A stretch of DNA of 48,160 nucleotides, taken from Bacteroidota bacterium (GTDB lineage Bacteria > Bacteroidota > Ignavibacteria > SZUA-365). The stretch spans positions 1 to 48,160 of the forward strand of contig JACZJN010000025.1 of assembly GCA_014860565.1 (NCBI GenBank), in the 5' to 3' direction. This document shows, in pieces, positions 23,938-33,782 of the stretch. How positions within the stretch are numbered: position 1 is the first letter of the stretch; each line of letters opens with the position of its first letter. Position numbers and translations under genes: made by a program. Below the pieces are notes generated by a model that made no database searches, had not been told where the DNA came from, and saw only the letters and a program-made list of their open reading frames with translations.

Positions 23938-26795
23938 GATCCATGACCCGTTGCAGTTACGAAGGAAGATACGGACTCAAGCACGAATTCGAAATCCCGG
24001 CGCGCTGCCGCCATGCTCCGCCGCACAATATCGAGCAGCTCCGTGCCACCGTCGATGTCCATCGCCGCCGCGAGTCGATTGCGCGCCTCTTCCTCCTGCG
24101 GGAAATAGTTCGAAGGAGTGTCGATCAGCAGACGGAGGAACAACTGGATGCGCCTGAGAAACTGGTAATGCGCGCGAAGTCGACCGGCGATATCCGCGAT
24201 CGAGGGCAGAAGATGCGCGGCTTCATCGAGAACATCGACCGTTCCTCCGGTACGAAGTTGGGAGAACGCAAGCTGCAGCACCTGGGCCGCGAATTCCGCA
24301 TCGATCAGTCCCCCGACGGATTTCTTGATATCGATGAAATCCTGCTGGCGAAAACGATTCTCCGGCTCCATCCTTCCCCGCATTGTTCGTATGGCAGCAA
24401 TGTCAGTGGGCTGAAGCCGGGTACCGGTGCGCAGCTGTTCAATGACGGACAATATCTCCCCGGCCAGAATTTCATCTCCAGCGGCGATGCGGGCGCGCAG
24501 CAGTGACTGCCGTTCCCACAGCGAAGCGCGTTCATGCAGATAGCGTTGCCAGGAATCGCGCGTAACGGCAAGCGGCGCGTTACGTCCTTCAGGACGCAGC
24601 CGTGCATCGACCTCATACAGTGCCGGCACGACACCGCCCTGCATTTCACGGATAAGCTCCCGCGCAAGTCGCTGGGCACGTTCATGATCTCCCTCGTCGT
24701 ACGCCTCGTAGAGCAGAATCACATCGAGATCGCTCCCCGGAATCAATTCTTCGCTTCCATACTTGCCCAGTGAGAGCACGGCAAACGGGAAGCTGCCGTC
24801 ATGCAGCCGATCCAGCGAGCGCTTCAGCAGCATATCCGCCACGCTCGTGAGTGCGCGGCCGCATGCGTCCATTCCGCAGTCATCGAGGAGAAGCGAGGCG
24901 AGTGCGGAAATCGACACGACACGCTGCAGGCGCGGGGCATCCAGACCTGCGGCCTCCCAGCCGCTGAACACAAGCTCGAGGGCAAACGGGTCACGCTCGA
25001 GCTGTCGCAGTGCCACCGGTGCGAGAGCGGCGAGACGCAGCAGAAGCTGACGGGCGCGTCGATGCTCGAGGTACGTCACTCCTCCCGCGCCGCCGGCGGC
25101 ATGGGTAAAATACTCGACACCCCGGAGTGCCTGTACCGGGAGCGGCGTGGCGGCGATATCGGACAGGAGCTCGGGCAGGAGTTCGCGAAGCCGGTGCCGC
25201 TCGGCCGTGCTGTGTGGCGCACTGCTGCGCCCGAACAGGATGTCGTGGATGAGAGCGCGCGTGTGCGGGTCCTCGGCGAGAACGGAAGGAAGCTCGACCG
25301 CATCTTCGTCTTTCTGCTCCCCGGATGTGCCGAGAATCTCGCCGCAGATTCGGTCGACGTCCGTGCGCGTCTGCCGCAGGCGGCGCTGGAAGGCGTCAAC
25401 GGAATCGAACCCGAGCATCCAGGCGACGCGCAACATGTCGGAAGCCTTCTCCGGGAGGGAATGTGTCTGTTCGAACGCTTCAAGCTGCAGCGCGTGCTCT
25501 ACTCGCCGGAGGAATATGTATGCACTGCGCAGCAACGCCTCCTCTTCCGGCCTGAGCAGTTGCTCCGCTGCGAATGCGGCAATGGACTCCATGGTCGATG
25601 GTGTACGAAGCGATGCGCGTTGTCCGTGCAGAAGCTGCAGCGTCTGGAGGCTGAATTCGATGTGTCGGATCCCGCCGCGCATATGTTTCACGTCCGCGTC
25701 CGCTTTCCACCGCTCCGCAAGCCTCGCCTGCACGTCTGCGCGCATCTGTGAGGGCGGTCGGAGGATGGTGCGTGGATACACAAACGGTTCGATGCGATGA
25801 AGCAATTCCGTACCCAGCTCCGCATCGCCCGCGCAGACGCGGGCGCGCAGTAGCATCTGTCTCTCCCATAGGGCGCCCCGACGCTCGTAATAGGCAACGG
25901 TCGCATCCAGGGAAAGCGCCAACGCACCAGCGGAACCGTCGGGCCGCAGCCGCAGATCGGTGCGGTACAGCATGCCTTCGCTGCTGCTTTCGGTCAACAG
26001 GCGGAGCATTTCCTTCACCACGGCGATCACGACGTCGTGCTCCCCTTCGTACACAATCATCAGATCGATATCCGAACTGTAGTTCAGCTCACCGCCCCCA
26101 AGTTTGCCGAGCGCCAGAATGGCAATGCGCGGAACGGGCGAGCCCTCGCGCCGTCGCGCCACTGCCGTCATGGCCTCTTCCAGCGTGCAGTTCACGACAG
26201 AATCCGCAAGAGCACTCAGTTCTGCTACTACCGTGGCGAACGGTTTGCGCCCCATGATATCAGCGGCCGCGATGCGCAGCAACTCGCGCCGCTGAAAACG
26301 CCGCAGCGCGTTATGCCTCAGCTCCGGACGATCGAAGCGGCGCAGCGCGTTGCGCGCTCCCTCGGACAGGGCGGCACGGGACGGCGCCTGCTCGAGTACG
26401 TCCGAGGCGAGCAGCCAACGGAAGAGTCCGGCATCACGCACCATCGTATCGGCGAGCCAGAGAGAAGAAGATATCAGGAGTAGATAATCGGAAAGAAGAC
26501 GAGGAGCCCGAAGGAAATGTTCGATGATGCCGGAGGGACTCATCGCCGCTTCGAGAAAGCGATCGAGATGCACCAGTGCGCGCTCGGGAGAAGGAACACG
26601 TTGAAGCGCGTCACCGAGCAGCGCTTCCATGATCACCGCGCCACGCTCGATGGTCAACGCCGCGCGAACGAGAATGCCGCGGTACAGTCGCGTGCAACGC
26701 TCTGCATCCTCGCAGCGGGCGAGCACGCTGTCGGCGGGTCGCAGATCGCTCAACTGCTCCAACAGGCGTTTTTCCGTATGGGATCGCTGAATCAC
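23934..26795 (-). CDS. glnE: Bifunctional glutamine synthetase adenylyltransferase/adenylyl-removing enzyme
   Basis: A 953-aa GlnE with two nucleotidyltransferase domains: LGKLGGGELNYSSDIDLM (229-246) in the N-terminal adenylyl-removing half, and LGKYGSEELIPGSDLDVIL near residue 690 in the C-terminal adenylyltransferase half. Both Asp pairs are intact. Helical GlnE-linker stretches (FIDIKKSVGGLIDAEFAAQ, HMRGGIRHIEFSLQTLQLL) follow each domain. It reversibly adenylylates glutamine synthetase in response to nitrogen status. The start is GTG 26795; neither glnA nor glnB is nearby. It ends overlapping truA by 4 bp. Confidence 0.93.
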   Translation of the reverse strand: MIQRSHTEKRLLEQLSDLRPADSVLARCEDAERCTRLYRGILVRAALTIERGAVIMEALLGDALQRVPSPERALVHLDRFLEAAMSPSGIIEHFLRAPRLLSDYLLLISSSLWLADTMVRDAGLFRWLLASDVLEQAPSRAALSEGARNALRRFDRPELRHNALRRFQRRELLRIAAADIMGRKPFATVVAELSALADSVVNCTLEEAMTAVARRREGSPVPRIAILALGKLGGGELNYSSDIDLMIVYEGEHDVVIAVVKEMLRLLTESSSEGMLYRTDLRLRPDGSAGALALSLDATVAYYERRGALWERQMLLRARVCAGDAELGTELLHRIEPFVYPRTILRPPSQMRADVQARLAERWKADADVKHMRGGIRHIEFSLQTLQLLHGQRASLRTPSTMESIAAFAAEQLLRPEEEALLRSAYIFLRRVEHALQLEAFEQTHSLPEKASDMLRVAWMLGFDSVDAFQRRLRQTRTDVDRICGEILGTSGEQKDEDAVELPSVLAEDPHTRALIHDILFGRSSAPHSTAERHRLRELLPELLSDIAATPLPVQALRGVEYFTHAAGGAGGVTYLEHRRARQLLLRLAALAPVALRQLERDPFALELVFSGWEAAGLDAPRLQRVVSISALASLLLDDCGMDACGRALTSVADMLLKRSLDRLHDGSFPFAVLSLGKYGSEELIPGSDLDVILLYEAYDEGDHERAQRLARELIREMQGGVVPALYEVDARLRPEGRNAPLAVTRDSWQRYLHERASLWERQSLLRARIAAGDEILAGEILSVIEQLRTGTRLQPTDIAAIRTMRGRMEPENRFRQQDFIDIKKSVGGLIDAEFAAQVLQLAFSQLRTGGTVDVLDEAAHLLPSIADIAGRLRAHYQFLRRIQLFLRLLIDTPSNYFPQEEEARNRLAAAMDIDGGTELLDIVRRSMAAARRDFEFVLESVSSFVTATGHGS

Positions 26796-26862
26796 GGTGT
26801 AAAATACAAGAATTCCGGGAGATAGGGTTTGGAGTCGAAATCAGGAGCGGTGTGGCAGCAGA

Positions 26863-28593
26863 TCAGTTCTCTGGCGTAAACTCCATGATGCTGCGAAGGT
26901 CTCCGGCTTCGAAGATGTATCGTCGGACGTCGTCGGGAAGGCGGTCGCGCTCGATGCCGATCATATGCGTTCCGGCACCCTGCCAGCCGTCGACGAGGAC
27001 GAGCGCCTCGGCTCCGTTGCCATCCATGAGACGCAGCCGCACGAATGCAGGCTGACCGAGTTCATAGCCGAGGAGAATGATTCCTGCGCCGGCGGACTGC
27101 GGTGTGGAGATGCGTGGCTCGAACACCGGCATGGAGGGAGCGGGAAGTGTTTCCTCGACCTGCGCAAGGGTGACGCCTGCACCCGCTGTCGCACTTTCGT
27201 TCCAGAAAGCGTCGAGGGCGGTCACGGCGAAGTTATCAGCAGTCGAGCCAGACGGCAAGGGCCATTGGAGACGCGATGCCGGCAGCAATGCCGCCAGTTG
27301 GTCTTCCGCCTCCGTGGCGCTACGACGGTAGACCGCATACCATGACGCCGCATCTCCGTCTGATGCGGTCACCGGAGCATCCCACGCCAGTGAACCGTTT
27401 TCATCGCGAAGATGCATCGGCGGATTCGGACGCAGCGGATCGCGCCATGTCATTGCGGGCGGAATCGACAATCGGTCGAATCGTCCGGCCATCGCATTTC
27501 CTTTCACATGCTCATACCGGAAGAACACAACCCCGTCGGCCCCATGGTCGCGTGTCGCGTCGACATGATCGGCGAGCCAGGGCTGCACGTTGTCCTTGTA
27601 TGCCGCGACCCCGGCATAGACTTGGCGACCGGACGCGTTTGCTTTCCAGTCATCCACCAGCGCCTCGAAATCGATGTTGCTGCCGCGACGCTTCAAGCCC
27701 CAGTATATCTGCGGAACGACGTAATCGTGGTAGCCTTCGCGAAGCCAGCGACGGGAGTCCTGGTAGATGGCGTTGCGTCCCTCCCACCCTTTTGCGGTGG
27801 GGAGATTCTGGTAAATGCCGATGGGCGCGGAGCCGACCTGCAGGGCGGGACGCACGGCAGTACAGCGCTGATACGCATCGCGTACGAAGGCGCTGATGTT
27901 GTCGCGCCGCCAGTCATCGATCGGCTTGCCGCTGCCATGGCGATGGTAGGTGTCGTCGTCCTTGAAGCCGCGGTCGGGATAGCGCACGTAGTCGAAATGC
28001 AATCCGTCCACGGCATAATTCCGGACCATGTCCTCCGCGACCTGCACGGTGTATGCGCGCGCGGCGGGAATCCCTGCGTCGATCCACAGGTCGTCGCCGA
28101 AGCGCTGCACCCACTCCGGATGCAGACGCGCGATATGCGCGGGGGTGGACGCAGGCGGTTCGCCTTTGCTCCACACACGGCAGACGTTGAACCAGGCGTG
28201 AAGCTGCAGCCCGCGCGCGTGACATTCCTCGATGGCGAAGGCCAGCGGGTCCCAGCCCGGGTCGCGTCCCAGCGTGCCGGTGAGTTCCGACGCCCATGGC
28301 TCGTAGGCGGAGCGATACATGGCATTCCCGCGCGAGCGCACCTGGAAGAAGACGGTGTTGTAGTGACGCTGCTGGAGATCGTCGAGGATTTCCCGCAGTG
28401 CCTGCTTTTGCGCATCCACGTTGCCGCGTAAAGACGCGGCGGGCCAATCAAGCCCGAGCAACGTCGTCAGCCACACACCCCGCACTTCCCTTCTCGCGTT
28501 CTGCGCGATGGCGGAATGCCGCGGCACGGCCACCGCTGCGAGCAATAGCGCGGAGAACAGAAGGAGTGGAAAGCGTGCGGCAGCGCGTGGCAT
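26863..28593 (-). CDS. Secreted family 10-like glycoside hydrolase (GHL10/DUF187)
   Basis: A 576-aa protein with a signal peptide (hydrophobic core, cleavage near SAIAQ). The domain starting EVRGVWLTTLLGLDWPAAS, then NTVFFQVRSRGNAMYRS, LHAWFNVCRVW, VDGLHFDYVRYPD and DYVVPQIYWGL is the GHL10 (YngK, DUF187) TIM-barrel fold. Such proteins probably act on envelope or extracellular glycans; the substrate is unproven. A C-terminal region of about 180 residues is fibronectin/beta-sandwich-like. It follows the GT-C gene after 5 bp and precedes glnE by 67 bp. Confidence 0.88.
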   Translation of the reverse strand: MPRAAARFPLLLFSALLLAAVAVPRHSAIAQNARREVRGVWLTTLLGLDWPAASLRGNVDAQKQALREILDDLQQRHYNTVFFQVRSRGNAMYRSAYEPWASELTGTLGRDPGWDPLAFAIEECHARGLQLHAWFNVCRVWSKGEPPASTPAHIARLHPEWVQRFGDDLWIDAGIPAARAYTVQVAEDMVRNYAVDGLHFDYVRYPDRGFKDDDTYHRHGSGKPIDDWRRDNISAFVRDAYQRCTAVRPALQVGSAPIGIYQNLPTAKGWEGRNAIYQDSRRWLREGYHDYVVPQIYWGLKRRGSNIDFEALVDDWKANASGRQVYAGVAAYKDNVQPWLADHVDATRDHGADGVVFFRYEHVKGNAMAGRFDRLSIPPAMTWRDPLRPNPPMHLRDENGSLAWDAPVTASDGDAASWYAVYRRSATEAEDQLAALLPASRLQWPLPSGSTADNFAVTALDAFWNESATAGAGVTLAQVEETLPAPSMPVFEPRISTPQSAGAGIILLGYELGQPAFVRLRLMDGNGAEALVLVDGWQGAGTHMIGIERDRLPDDVRRYIFEAGDLRSIMEFTPEN

Positions 28594-28598
28594 GTCCC

Positions 28599-30587
28599 TT
28601 ACCGCGTGAATGTGTAGCTATGCACGCCCTTCGCCTCGAGAGAATCGGTGCGTTTGATCTGCATGGCGGAACGGAGGGACGAACGTGCCTGGAAGGACTC
28701 GGGATTGATCTCCAGCGCGCGTTCGAGGAGGCGGATTCCATCGTCCACGCGATGCTGCTTCACGAGAATATCGGCCAGCGGTACCATCGCCGGGGCATAC
28801 TGATCGTGCAAAGAGACCGCCTGCTCGAGATAGACGCGGGCGTTGGCGGTATCGCCAAGCTGAAGAATCGTCAGCCCATAGAGCGTGCTGGTGCGGCAGG
28901 AATAGGGATCTTCCTTGAACGAGCGCTGCAGCACTGCCTCGGCGTCGCGCCATCGCTTCTGTCCCATGAGACGCGCCGCCTCGACGTTGAGCGCGCTGGC
29001 GGCCTGCGACATCAGGTGTGTCTGTCCGGACGTATAGAGAAAGACTTCCATTACTCCGGGCTGCGACGGATCGGATGTGAAGAGCGGGTTTGCATTCACT
29101 ACCTCGAACTCATCTCGACGGGCAGCGATGTGCGTCACCCGGTTCGAACGAAATTCCGCCACCAGTTCCTCAAGGTTGCCCATATGATCGATCACGGACG
29201 GTGTGAGCTTTCCGGTAATGTCGAAAACAGGACGTCGGCCGTAGTAGCTCACCGCACCCGGCAGATGCGTCGCGATGCGCGCATCCTCAAACGTATTCTC
29301 CGCGATCCATCTTCCCGCAGCGACCTGACGATCGAGCACGAGCCGAACGGAACGAAAGTGTGCGTCGCGGTACGCCATCCAGTCGCTGAGGGCGATCACC
29401 ACCGCGGCACCCGCGATGATCGTGACGACCGTCCGCGACAGGGTACGTATGAACGGCAGGGGCAACGCCTCGGCCATGAGCGCGAACGCGCGCCAGAGTC
29501 CCCACACGCCCAGCAGGGTGAAAAACGGGAGCGTCGGCAGGAGCACGTGATTGTCGAGAATGATCGGGAATATCAGGCCGTACGCCGCGATCATGCCGAC
29601 GACGAACGCGGCGCTCATCAACAGCGGTACGTGACGGCGGCGCACGATATCAACAGTGATCATCATCAGGGCGAAAATCGCGAACAGCACGAGCGCGGCT
29701 TCCCACGAGTGTGAATAGAACCCCCAGACTTCCCTGGCAAACGCCGTCGTGGCATTTGCGTAATAGGTCAGCTTCGCCCCGACGGGATTGACGAAAAACG
29801 AACCCGAGAGGACGTAATTGAATATCCCATAGCCGGCAACGAGCAGCAGATACAGGATGCCGCCGATCGCGGTCGCACGCCCTGTGACCGGGCGCTCTCC
29901 TTCAAACGACGGTTTGTTTTCCTGCTTCACCGCGAGATGGCTGTAAAGCAGGTGCACGATGGCAGCGAGAAAAAACACCAGCGCGGCGGGATGGGTCCAC
30001 AGCGCGAGGCCTGCGAAAAGGAAAAACAGCATCGATCGCCGGGCGAAATAGAAATACGCGGAGGCGAGTACAAGTGCGGTAAACGGCAGCGTGGGGAGTC
30101 CTGACACGGCGGCGCTGGCCATATGCGGGGAAAGGGCGACGAGCAGCGCAGCGACTGCGGCGATCCATTCGCGGTCGCGAAAAAGGCGAAGACCGAGAAG
30201 AAATGTGAGTCCGGTCACCACGGCGAAGCTCACGATACCGATCGCGAAACTGGCCCGCACCCCCTGGGCGAAAATACCGATCGCGGCGAGCAGGAACACC
30301 TGCAGCGGCGCGGTCACGCCCGATGTCGCCGGCACGCCCGCGTGGAAGGAGTACGCGCCATGCTCGAGCAGATTCCGTGCGAAGGTCAGCGCCGTGTACG
30401 CATCATCGAAGGGAAAGCCCGTCTCTCCCACCGTACCGGGCATCGGTACGGCGTATAGAAGACCTGCGATGACCGCAAGTATGGGGAACAGCCCTGCCAA
30501 CACCGCCCGCCGTGAAGGTGTGAAATGAAACGCCTCGACGACCGTCGATTTTGCCGCTCCCTTCCCTTGCGTCTTCGATTTCTCCAT
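28599..30587 (-). CDS. GT-C type membrane glycosyltransferase fused to TPR region
   Basis: A 662-aa protein with about eleven hydrophobic helices in the first 430 residues. The early loop GFPFDDAYTALTFARNLLEHG contains the DDAY motif of GT-C enzymes that use polyprenyl-phosphate sugars. A soluble region follows (GRWIAENTFEDARIATHLPG) and then several TPR-like repeats near the end (LMGQKRWRDAEAVLQRSF, LGDTANARVYLEQAVSL, HRVDDGIRLLERALEINPES). It probably transfers a sugar in the periplasm. It lies 5 bp upstream of the GHL10 gene. Acceptor unknown. Confidence 0.82.
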   Translation of the reverse strand: MEKSKTQGKGAAKSTVVEAFHFTPSRRAVLAGLFPILAVIAGLLYAVPMPGTVGETGFPFDDAYTALTFARNLLEHGAYSFHAGVPATSGVTAPLQVFLLAAIGIFAQGVRASFAIGIVSFAVVTGLTFLLGLRLFRDREWIAAVAALLVALSPHMASAAVSGLPTLPFTALVLASAYFYFARRSMLFFLFAGLALWTHPAALVFFLAAIVHLLYSHLAVKQENKPSFEGERPVTGRATAIGGILYLLLVAGYGIFNYVLSGSFFVNPVGAKLTYYANATTAFAREVWGFYSHSWEAALVLFAIFALMMITVDIVRRRHVPLLMSAAFVVGMIAAYGLIFPIILDNHVLLPTLPFFTLLGVWGLWRAFALMAEALPLPFIRTLSRTVVTIIAGAAVVIALSDWMAYRDAHFRSVRLVLDRQVAAGRWIAENTFEDARIATHLPGAVSYYGRRPVFDITGKLTPSVIDHMGNLEELVAEFRSNRVTHIAARRDEFEVVNANPLFTSDPSQPGVMEVFLYTSGQTHLMSQAASALNVEAARLMGQKRWRDAEAVLQRSFKEDPYSCRTSTLYGLTILQLGDTANARVYLEQAVSLHDQYAPAMVPLADILVKQHRVDDGIRLLERALEINPESFQARSSLRSAMQIKRTDSLEAKGVHSYTFTR

Positions 30588-30757
30588 GGAGTCTCATCTG
30601 TCCTGTTTCAACGACGAATATTCAGAAAATATACGCTTTTCGTCCGAATGGGAACAAGGGCCGCGGTGCACCTGACTCATCGTTCCTGTGCTGCTGCCGT
30701 TGCCTTTCAACCCATCACGACGTAGCTTATGGGTTTTCCACAGGGAAACCGAACGCA

Positions 30758-32917
30758 TTGCCGACCGACGCACTCATACTGCCTGAAAAGACTCCCGTAG
30801 CCCAGCTCCCCGGTGTGGGTCCCGGCCGCGCGCGCGTACTCGAGGGCGCGGGAATACACACGGCGTGGGATCTTCTCTATTACTTCCCGCGCCGCTATCT
30901 CGACCGCAGCACCATCGTACCGATAGAAGAGCTCTCCCGGCATGCGGGCACGGTGGTGACGGTGGTCGGACGCGTCGGCAACATCGCGACGGTGCACGCC
31001 CGTCGAAAGCGCCTCCTTGTCACGCTTCGGGATCAGCGCTGGTCGATGGACCTGGTGTTCTTCCAGGGACTGCACTACTGGCAGAATGCGTTCAGCGAGG
31101 GTGAGGATATCGCCGTCTCGGGTGAAGTCCAGCTGTACGGACGCAAGGCCAGCATGGTACACCCGGATATCGACCGTTTGCAGGACGGTGAAACCCTGGC
31201 CTTCATTAATACCGGCGGCATCGTGCCGGTCTATCCCTCCAATGCCGAGCTGGAAAAAGTCGGACTCAACCGCCACGGCGGCTTCCGCAAACTGATCCAT
31301 GCCGTGCTGCAGCGGCATCTCGCGGGACTCCGTGACTGGTATTCTCCCGCATTGATGAAAAGCGAAAAGCTGCTTCCCCTGCAGGAAGCGATCGAAGTGA
31401 TTCATCGTCCGCCGGATACGGACCGACTCAATGCCGCCCGGGAGCGCCTGATCTTTGATGAGTTCTTCGTGCTGTCGCTTCAGCTCGCGTTACGAAAGCG
31501 CATGCAATCGGGCGCCGCGCCCGGCATCGCCTTCGAGGCGGAGAGTCCCACCGCACGCGATCTCGTTCATCGACTCCCCTTCGAACTCACCTCCGCGCAG
31601 AAGCGCGTGCTGCGCGAAATCGTCGGTGATATGCGGCTGCCGCATCCCATGAACCGCTTGCTGCAGGGCGACGTGGGTTCGGGAAAAACGGTGGTGGCAC
31701 TGCTGGCCATGCTGCTGGCAGTGGATAACGGACATCAGTGCGCCTTGATGGTCCCGACGGAAATTCTCGCCGAGCAGCATTTCCGAACGATCACGCATCT
31801 TGTCGACGATCTGAGCATACGCGTCGAACTGCTCACCGGACAGCAATCCGCCGGGCAGAAACAGCAGCTCGGTGCGGCGATCGCCAATGGCGACGCGCAT
31901 ATCGTCGTCGGCACGCACGCGCTTATTCAGGACGCCGTGCAGTTTCAGCGCCTCGGACTCGTGGTCATCGACGAGCAGCATCGCTTCGGTGTCATGCAGC
32001 GCGCGGACCTGCGAGGGAAAGCTTCCTCGCCCGACGTGCTGGTGATGACCGCCACACCCATTCCCCGCACGCTGTCGATGACGCTGTACGGCGATCTCGA
32101 CGTGTCGGTGATCGACGAACTCCCGGCGAACCGCAAGCGTGTGAAAACCGCCATCCGCTTCGACGAAGATCTTGAAAGCGTCCATACGTTCGTGCGCGAG
32201 GAAGTTGCCGCGGGCAACCAGGCATACATCGTTTTTCCGCTCGTCAGCGAATCCGAGAAACTGGATCTGAAAGCGGCGACCGAGGAATACGAGACCCTGC
32301 GGACGACGGTCTTTCCCGACCTCCGGCTCGGATTGCTGCACGGGCGCATGAAACCGGAGGAGAAGGACGGGGTCATGACCGCGTACAAGAAGCGCCAGAT
32401 TGATATTCTCGTGTCGACCACCGTTATTGAAGTCGGCGTCGACGTTCCCGATGCGACCGTGATGGTGATCGAGCATGCCGAGCGATTCGGTCTTGCGCAG
32501 CTGCATCAGCTTCGGGGACGCGTCGGACGCAGCGACAAACAGGCGTACTGCATCCTTGTGACGTCGAAGCGCATGTATTTCGCGGGCAAGGCACGCACCA
32601 CCGAGGAGCAGAAGGAAATCAGCGACCTGCGGCGGCGGCTCGACACCATGCGCGATTCGACCGACGGGTTCCGCATCGCGGAAGTGGACATGGAAATCCG
32701 TGGTCCTGGCGACCTGTGGGGCACGCAGCAAAGCGGCTTCCCCGCCTTTCGCATCGCAAACCTGCTTGAGCATGGGCACATTCTTCAACGCGCGCGCGAC
32801 CGCGCTTTCGCCATTATCGAAGACGATCCACAGCTGCGCAAGGCCGCGCACAAGGGCATCCGCGAAGTGCTCGGACCGCGCATCCGCGAACAGCTGGGCC
32901 TGTCGACGATTTCGTAA
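30758..32917 (+). CDS. recG: ATP-dependent DNA helicase RecG
   Basis: A 719-aa RecG that remodels stalled replication forks and branch-migrates junctions. The N-terminal wedge domain (LPGVGPGRARVLEGAGIHT, YYFPRRYLDRST) is followed by helicase motifs: LLQGDVGSGKTVVALL (Walker A near residue 304), VVIDEQHRFGVMQR (DEQH near 405), MTATPIPRTLSMTLYGDLD and the C-terminal VIEVGVDVPDA and HQLRGRVGRSD. No ATG start fits; TTG 30758 with an AGGGAAA site about 10 nt upstream is most plausible, although the frame extends to 30551 through non-protein-like sequence. rlmB follows after 18 bp. Confidence 0.95.
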   Translation: MPTDALILPEKTPVAQLPGVGPGRARVLEGAGIHTAWDLLYYFPRRYLDRSTIVPIEELSRHAGTVVTVVGRVGNIATVHARRKRLLVTLRDQRWSMDLVFFQGLHYWQNAFSEGEDIAVSGEVQLYGRKASMVHPDIDRLQDGETLAFINTGGIVPVYPSNAELEKVGLNRHGGFRKLIHAVLQRHLAGLRDWYSPALMKSEKLLPLQEAIEVIHRPPDTDRLNAARERLIFDEFFVLSLQLALRKRMQSGAAPGIAFEAESPTARDLVHRLPFELTSAQKRVLREIVGDMRLPHPMNRLLQGDVGSGKTVVALLAMLLAVDNGHQCALMVPTEILAEQHFRTITHLVDDLSIRVELLTGQQSAGQKQQLGAAIANGDAHIVVGTHALIQDAVQFQRLGLVVIDEQHRFGVMQRADLRGKASSPDVLVMTATPIPRTLSMTLYGDLDVSVIDELPANRKRVKTAIRFDEDLESVHTFVREEVAAGNQAYIVFPLVSESEKLDLKAATEEYETLRTTVFPDLRLGLLHGRMKPEEKDGVMTAYKKRQIDILVSTTVIEVGVDVPDATVMVIEHAERFGLAQLHQLRGRVGRSDKQAYCILVTSKRMYFAGKARTTEEQKEISDLRRRLDTMRDSTDGFRIAEVDMEIRGPGDLWGTQQSGFPAFRIANLLEHGHILQRARDRAFAIIEDDPQLRKAAHKGIREVLGPRIREQLGLSTIS

Positions 32918-32935
32918 CCATCCCTGCGAGGCATC

Positions 32936-33658
32936 ATGTACATTCACGGAAGAAATCCCATCATCGAGGCCTTCAAGTCCGGTACCACCGTGGCGAAGGT
33001 CTTCATCCGCTTCGGCACACAGGGGCATGTCGTCGAGGAGATCAAGCGCTATGCGCGCGAACACGGCGTGCCGGTGACGCAACTCGACAAACAGAAATTT
33101 GACCGCCTCGGCGCCCCGCGCGAGGCACAGGGCATCGTCGCGCTGATCGAGGAAATAACTCCGCTGTCGCTGGAAGAATTGCTCGCGATACGCCACGAGC
33201 AGGATCCGCCTTTCTTACTTGCCGTGGACAATGTCACCGATCCACGGAATCTCGGAGCCATTCTCCGAAGCGCAGAGTGCGCGGGAGTGCACGGCGTTAT
33301 CCTGCCACAGCGCGATTCCTCGCCCATCACGGATGTGGTGGTCAAAACCTCTGCGGGGGCGACGGCGCATCTGCCCATCGCACGAGTCGGCAACCTGCAT
33401 CAGGCGTTGCTGCAGATCAAGGAGGCCGACATCTGGGTGGCCGGGCTCGATGCCGATGGCGACACCGACCTACTGGGCTTCGATGGCTACCGGCCGCTCT
33501 GTATTGTGGTGGGAAGCGAGGGCAAGGGTCTGCGTCCACTGATTCGCAAGAGCTGCGACATTCTGTTGCGCATCCCCATGTGGGGGAAAGTCGATTCGCT
33601 CAACGCCTCCGTCGCCGCCGCGCTTGCGCTGTATGAGGTGCGCCGGAAGCGAATGTAA
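32936..33658 (+). CDS. rlmB: 23S rRNA (guanosine2251-2'-O)-methyltransferase RlmB
   Basis: A 240-aa SpoU-family methyltransferase. N-terminal substrate-binding domain starts MYIHGRNPIIEAFKSG. Motif 1 is DNVTDPRNLGAILRSAECAG, motif 2 IVVGSEGKGLRPLI, and motif 3 IPMWGKVDSLNASVAAALALYE, forming the trefoil-knot SAM site. The start is ATG 32936 with GAGG upstream. Distinct from the shorter SpoU homologue at 44439-44972. Probably cotranscribed with recG. Confidence 0.93.
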   Translation: MYIHGRNPIIEAFKSGTTVAKVFIRFGTQGHVVEEIKRYAREHGVPVTQLDKQKFDRLGAPREAQGIVALIEEITPLSLEELLAIRHEQDPPFLLAVDNVTDPRNLGAILRSAECAGVHGVILPQRDSSPITDVVVKTSAGATAHLPIARVGNLHQALLQIKEADIWVAGLDADGDTDLLGFDGYRPLCIVVGSEGKGLRPLIRKSCDILLRIPMWGKVDSLNASVAAALALYEVRRKRM

Positions 33659-33719
33659 CGAACGCGCATCCTGAATCGCGGCGGCATGAAAGTCGCTTTG
33701 TTGTTACGCGTGCCGGATG

Positions 33720-33738
33720 ATCTCCCCGGATGGGAGAT
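33720..33738. other. Intergenic hairpin with repeated GGGAGA motifs between convergent genes
   Basis: Stem ATCTCCC/GGGAGAT (33720-33726, 33732-33738) with a 5-nt loop in the 124-bp gap 33659-33782. Related ATGGGAGA/ATGGGA motifs recur at about 33749 and 33773. No T-tract follows, so it is not a clear terminator. Function unknown. Confidence 0.45.
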
Positions 33739-33782
33739 GTGGCACGAATGGGAGACGTTGCGCTGGTGAGAAATGGGAACGA

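Noticed and set aside
30551-30757. N-terminal extension of RecG
   Set aside because: Low-complexity, Cys/Ser-rich, lacks RecG homology; a TTG with an SD-like site fits the family start better.
33720-33738. Terminator for rlmB or DUF1003 gene
   Set aside because: Stem has no T-tract on either strand; kept only as an unexplained hairpin.
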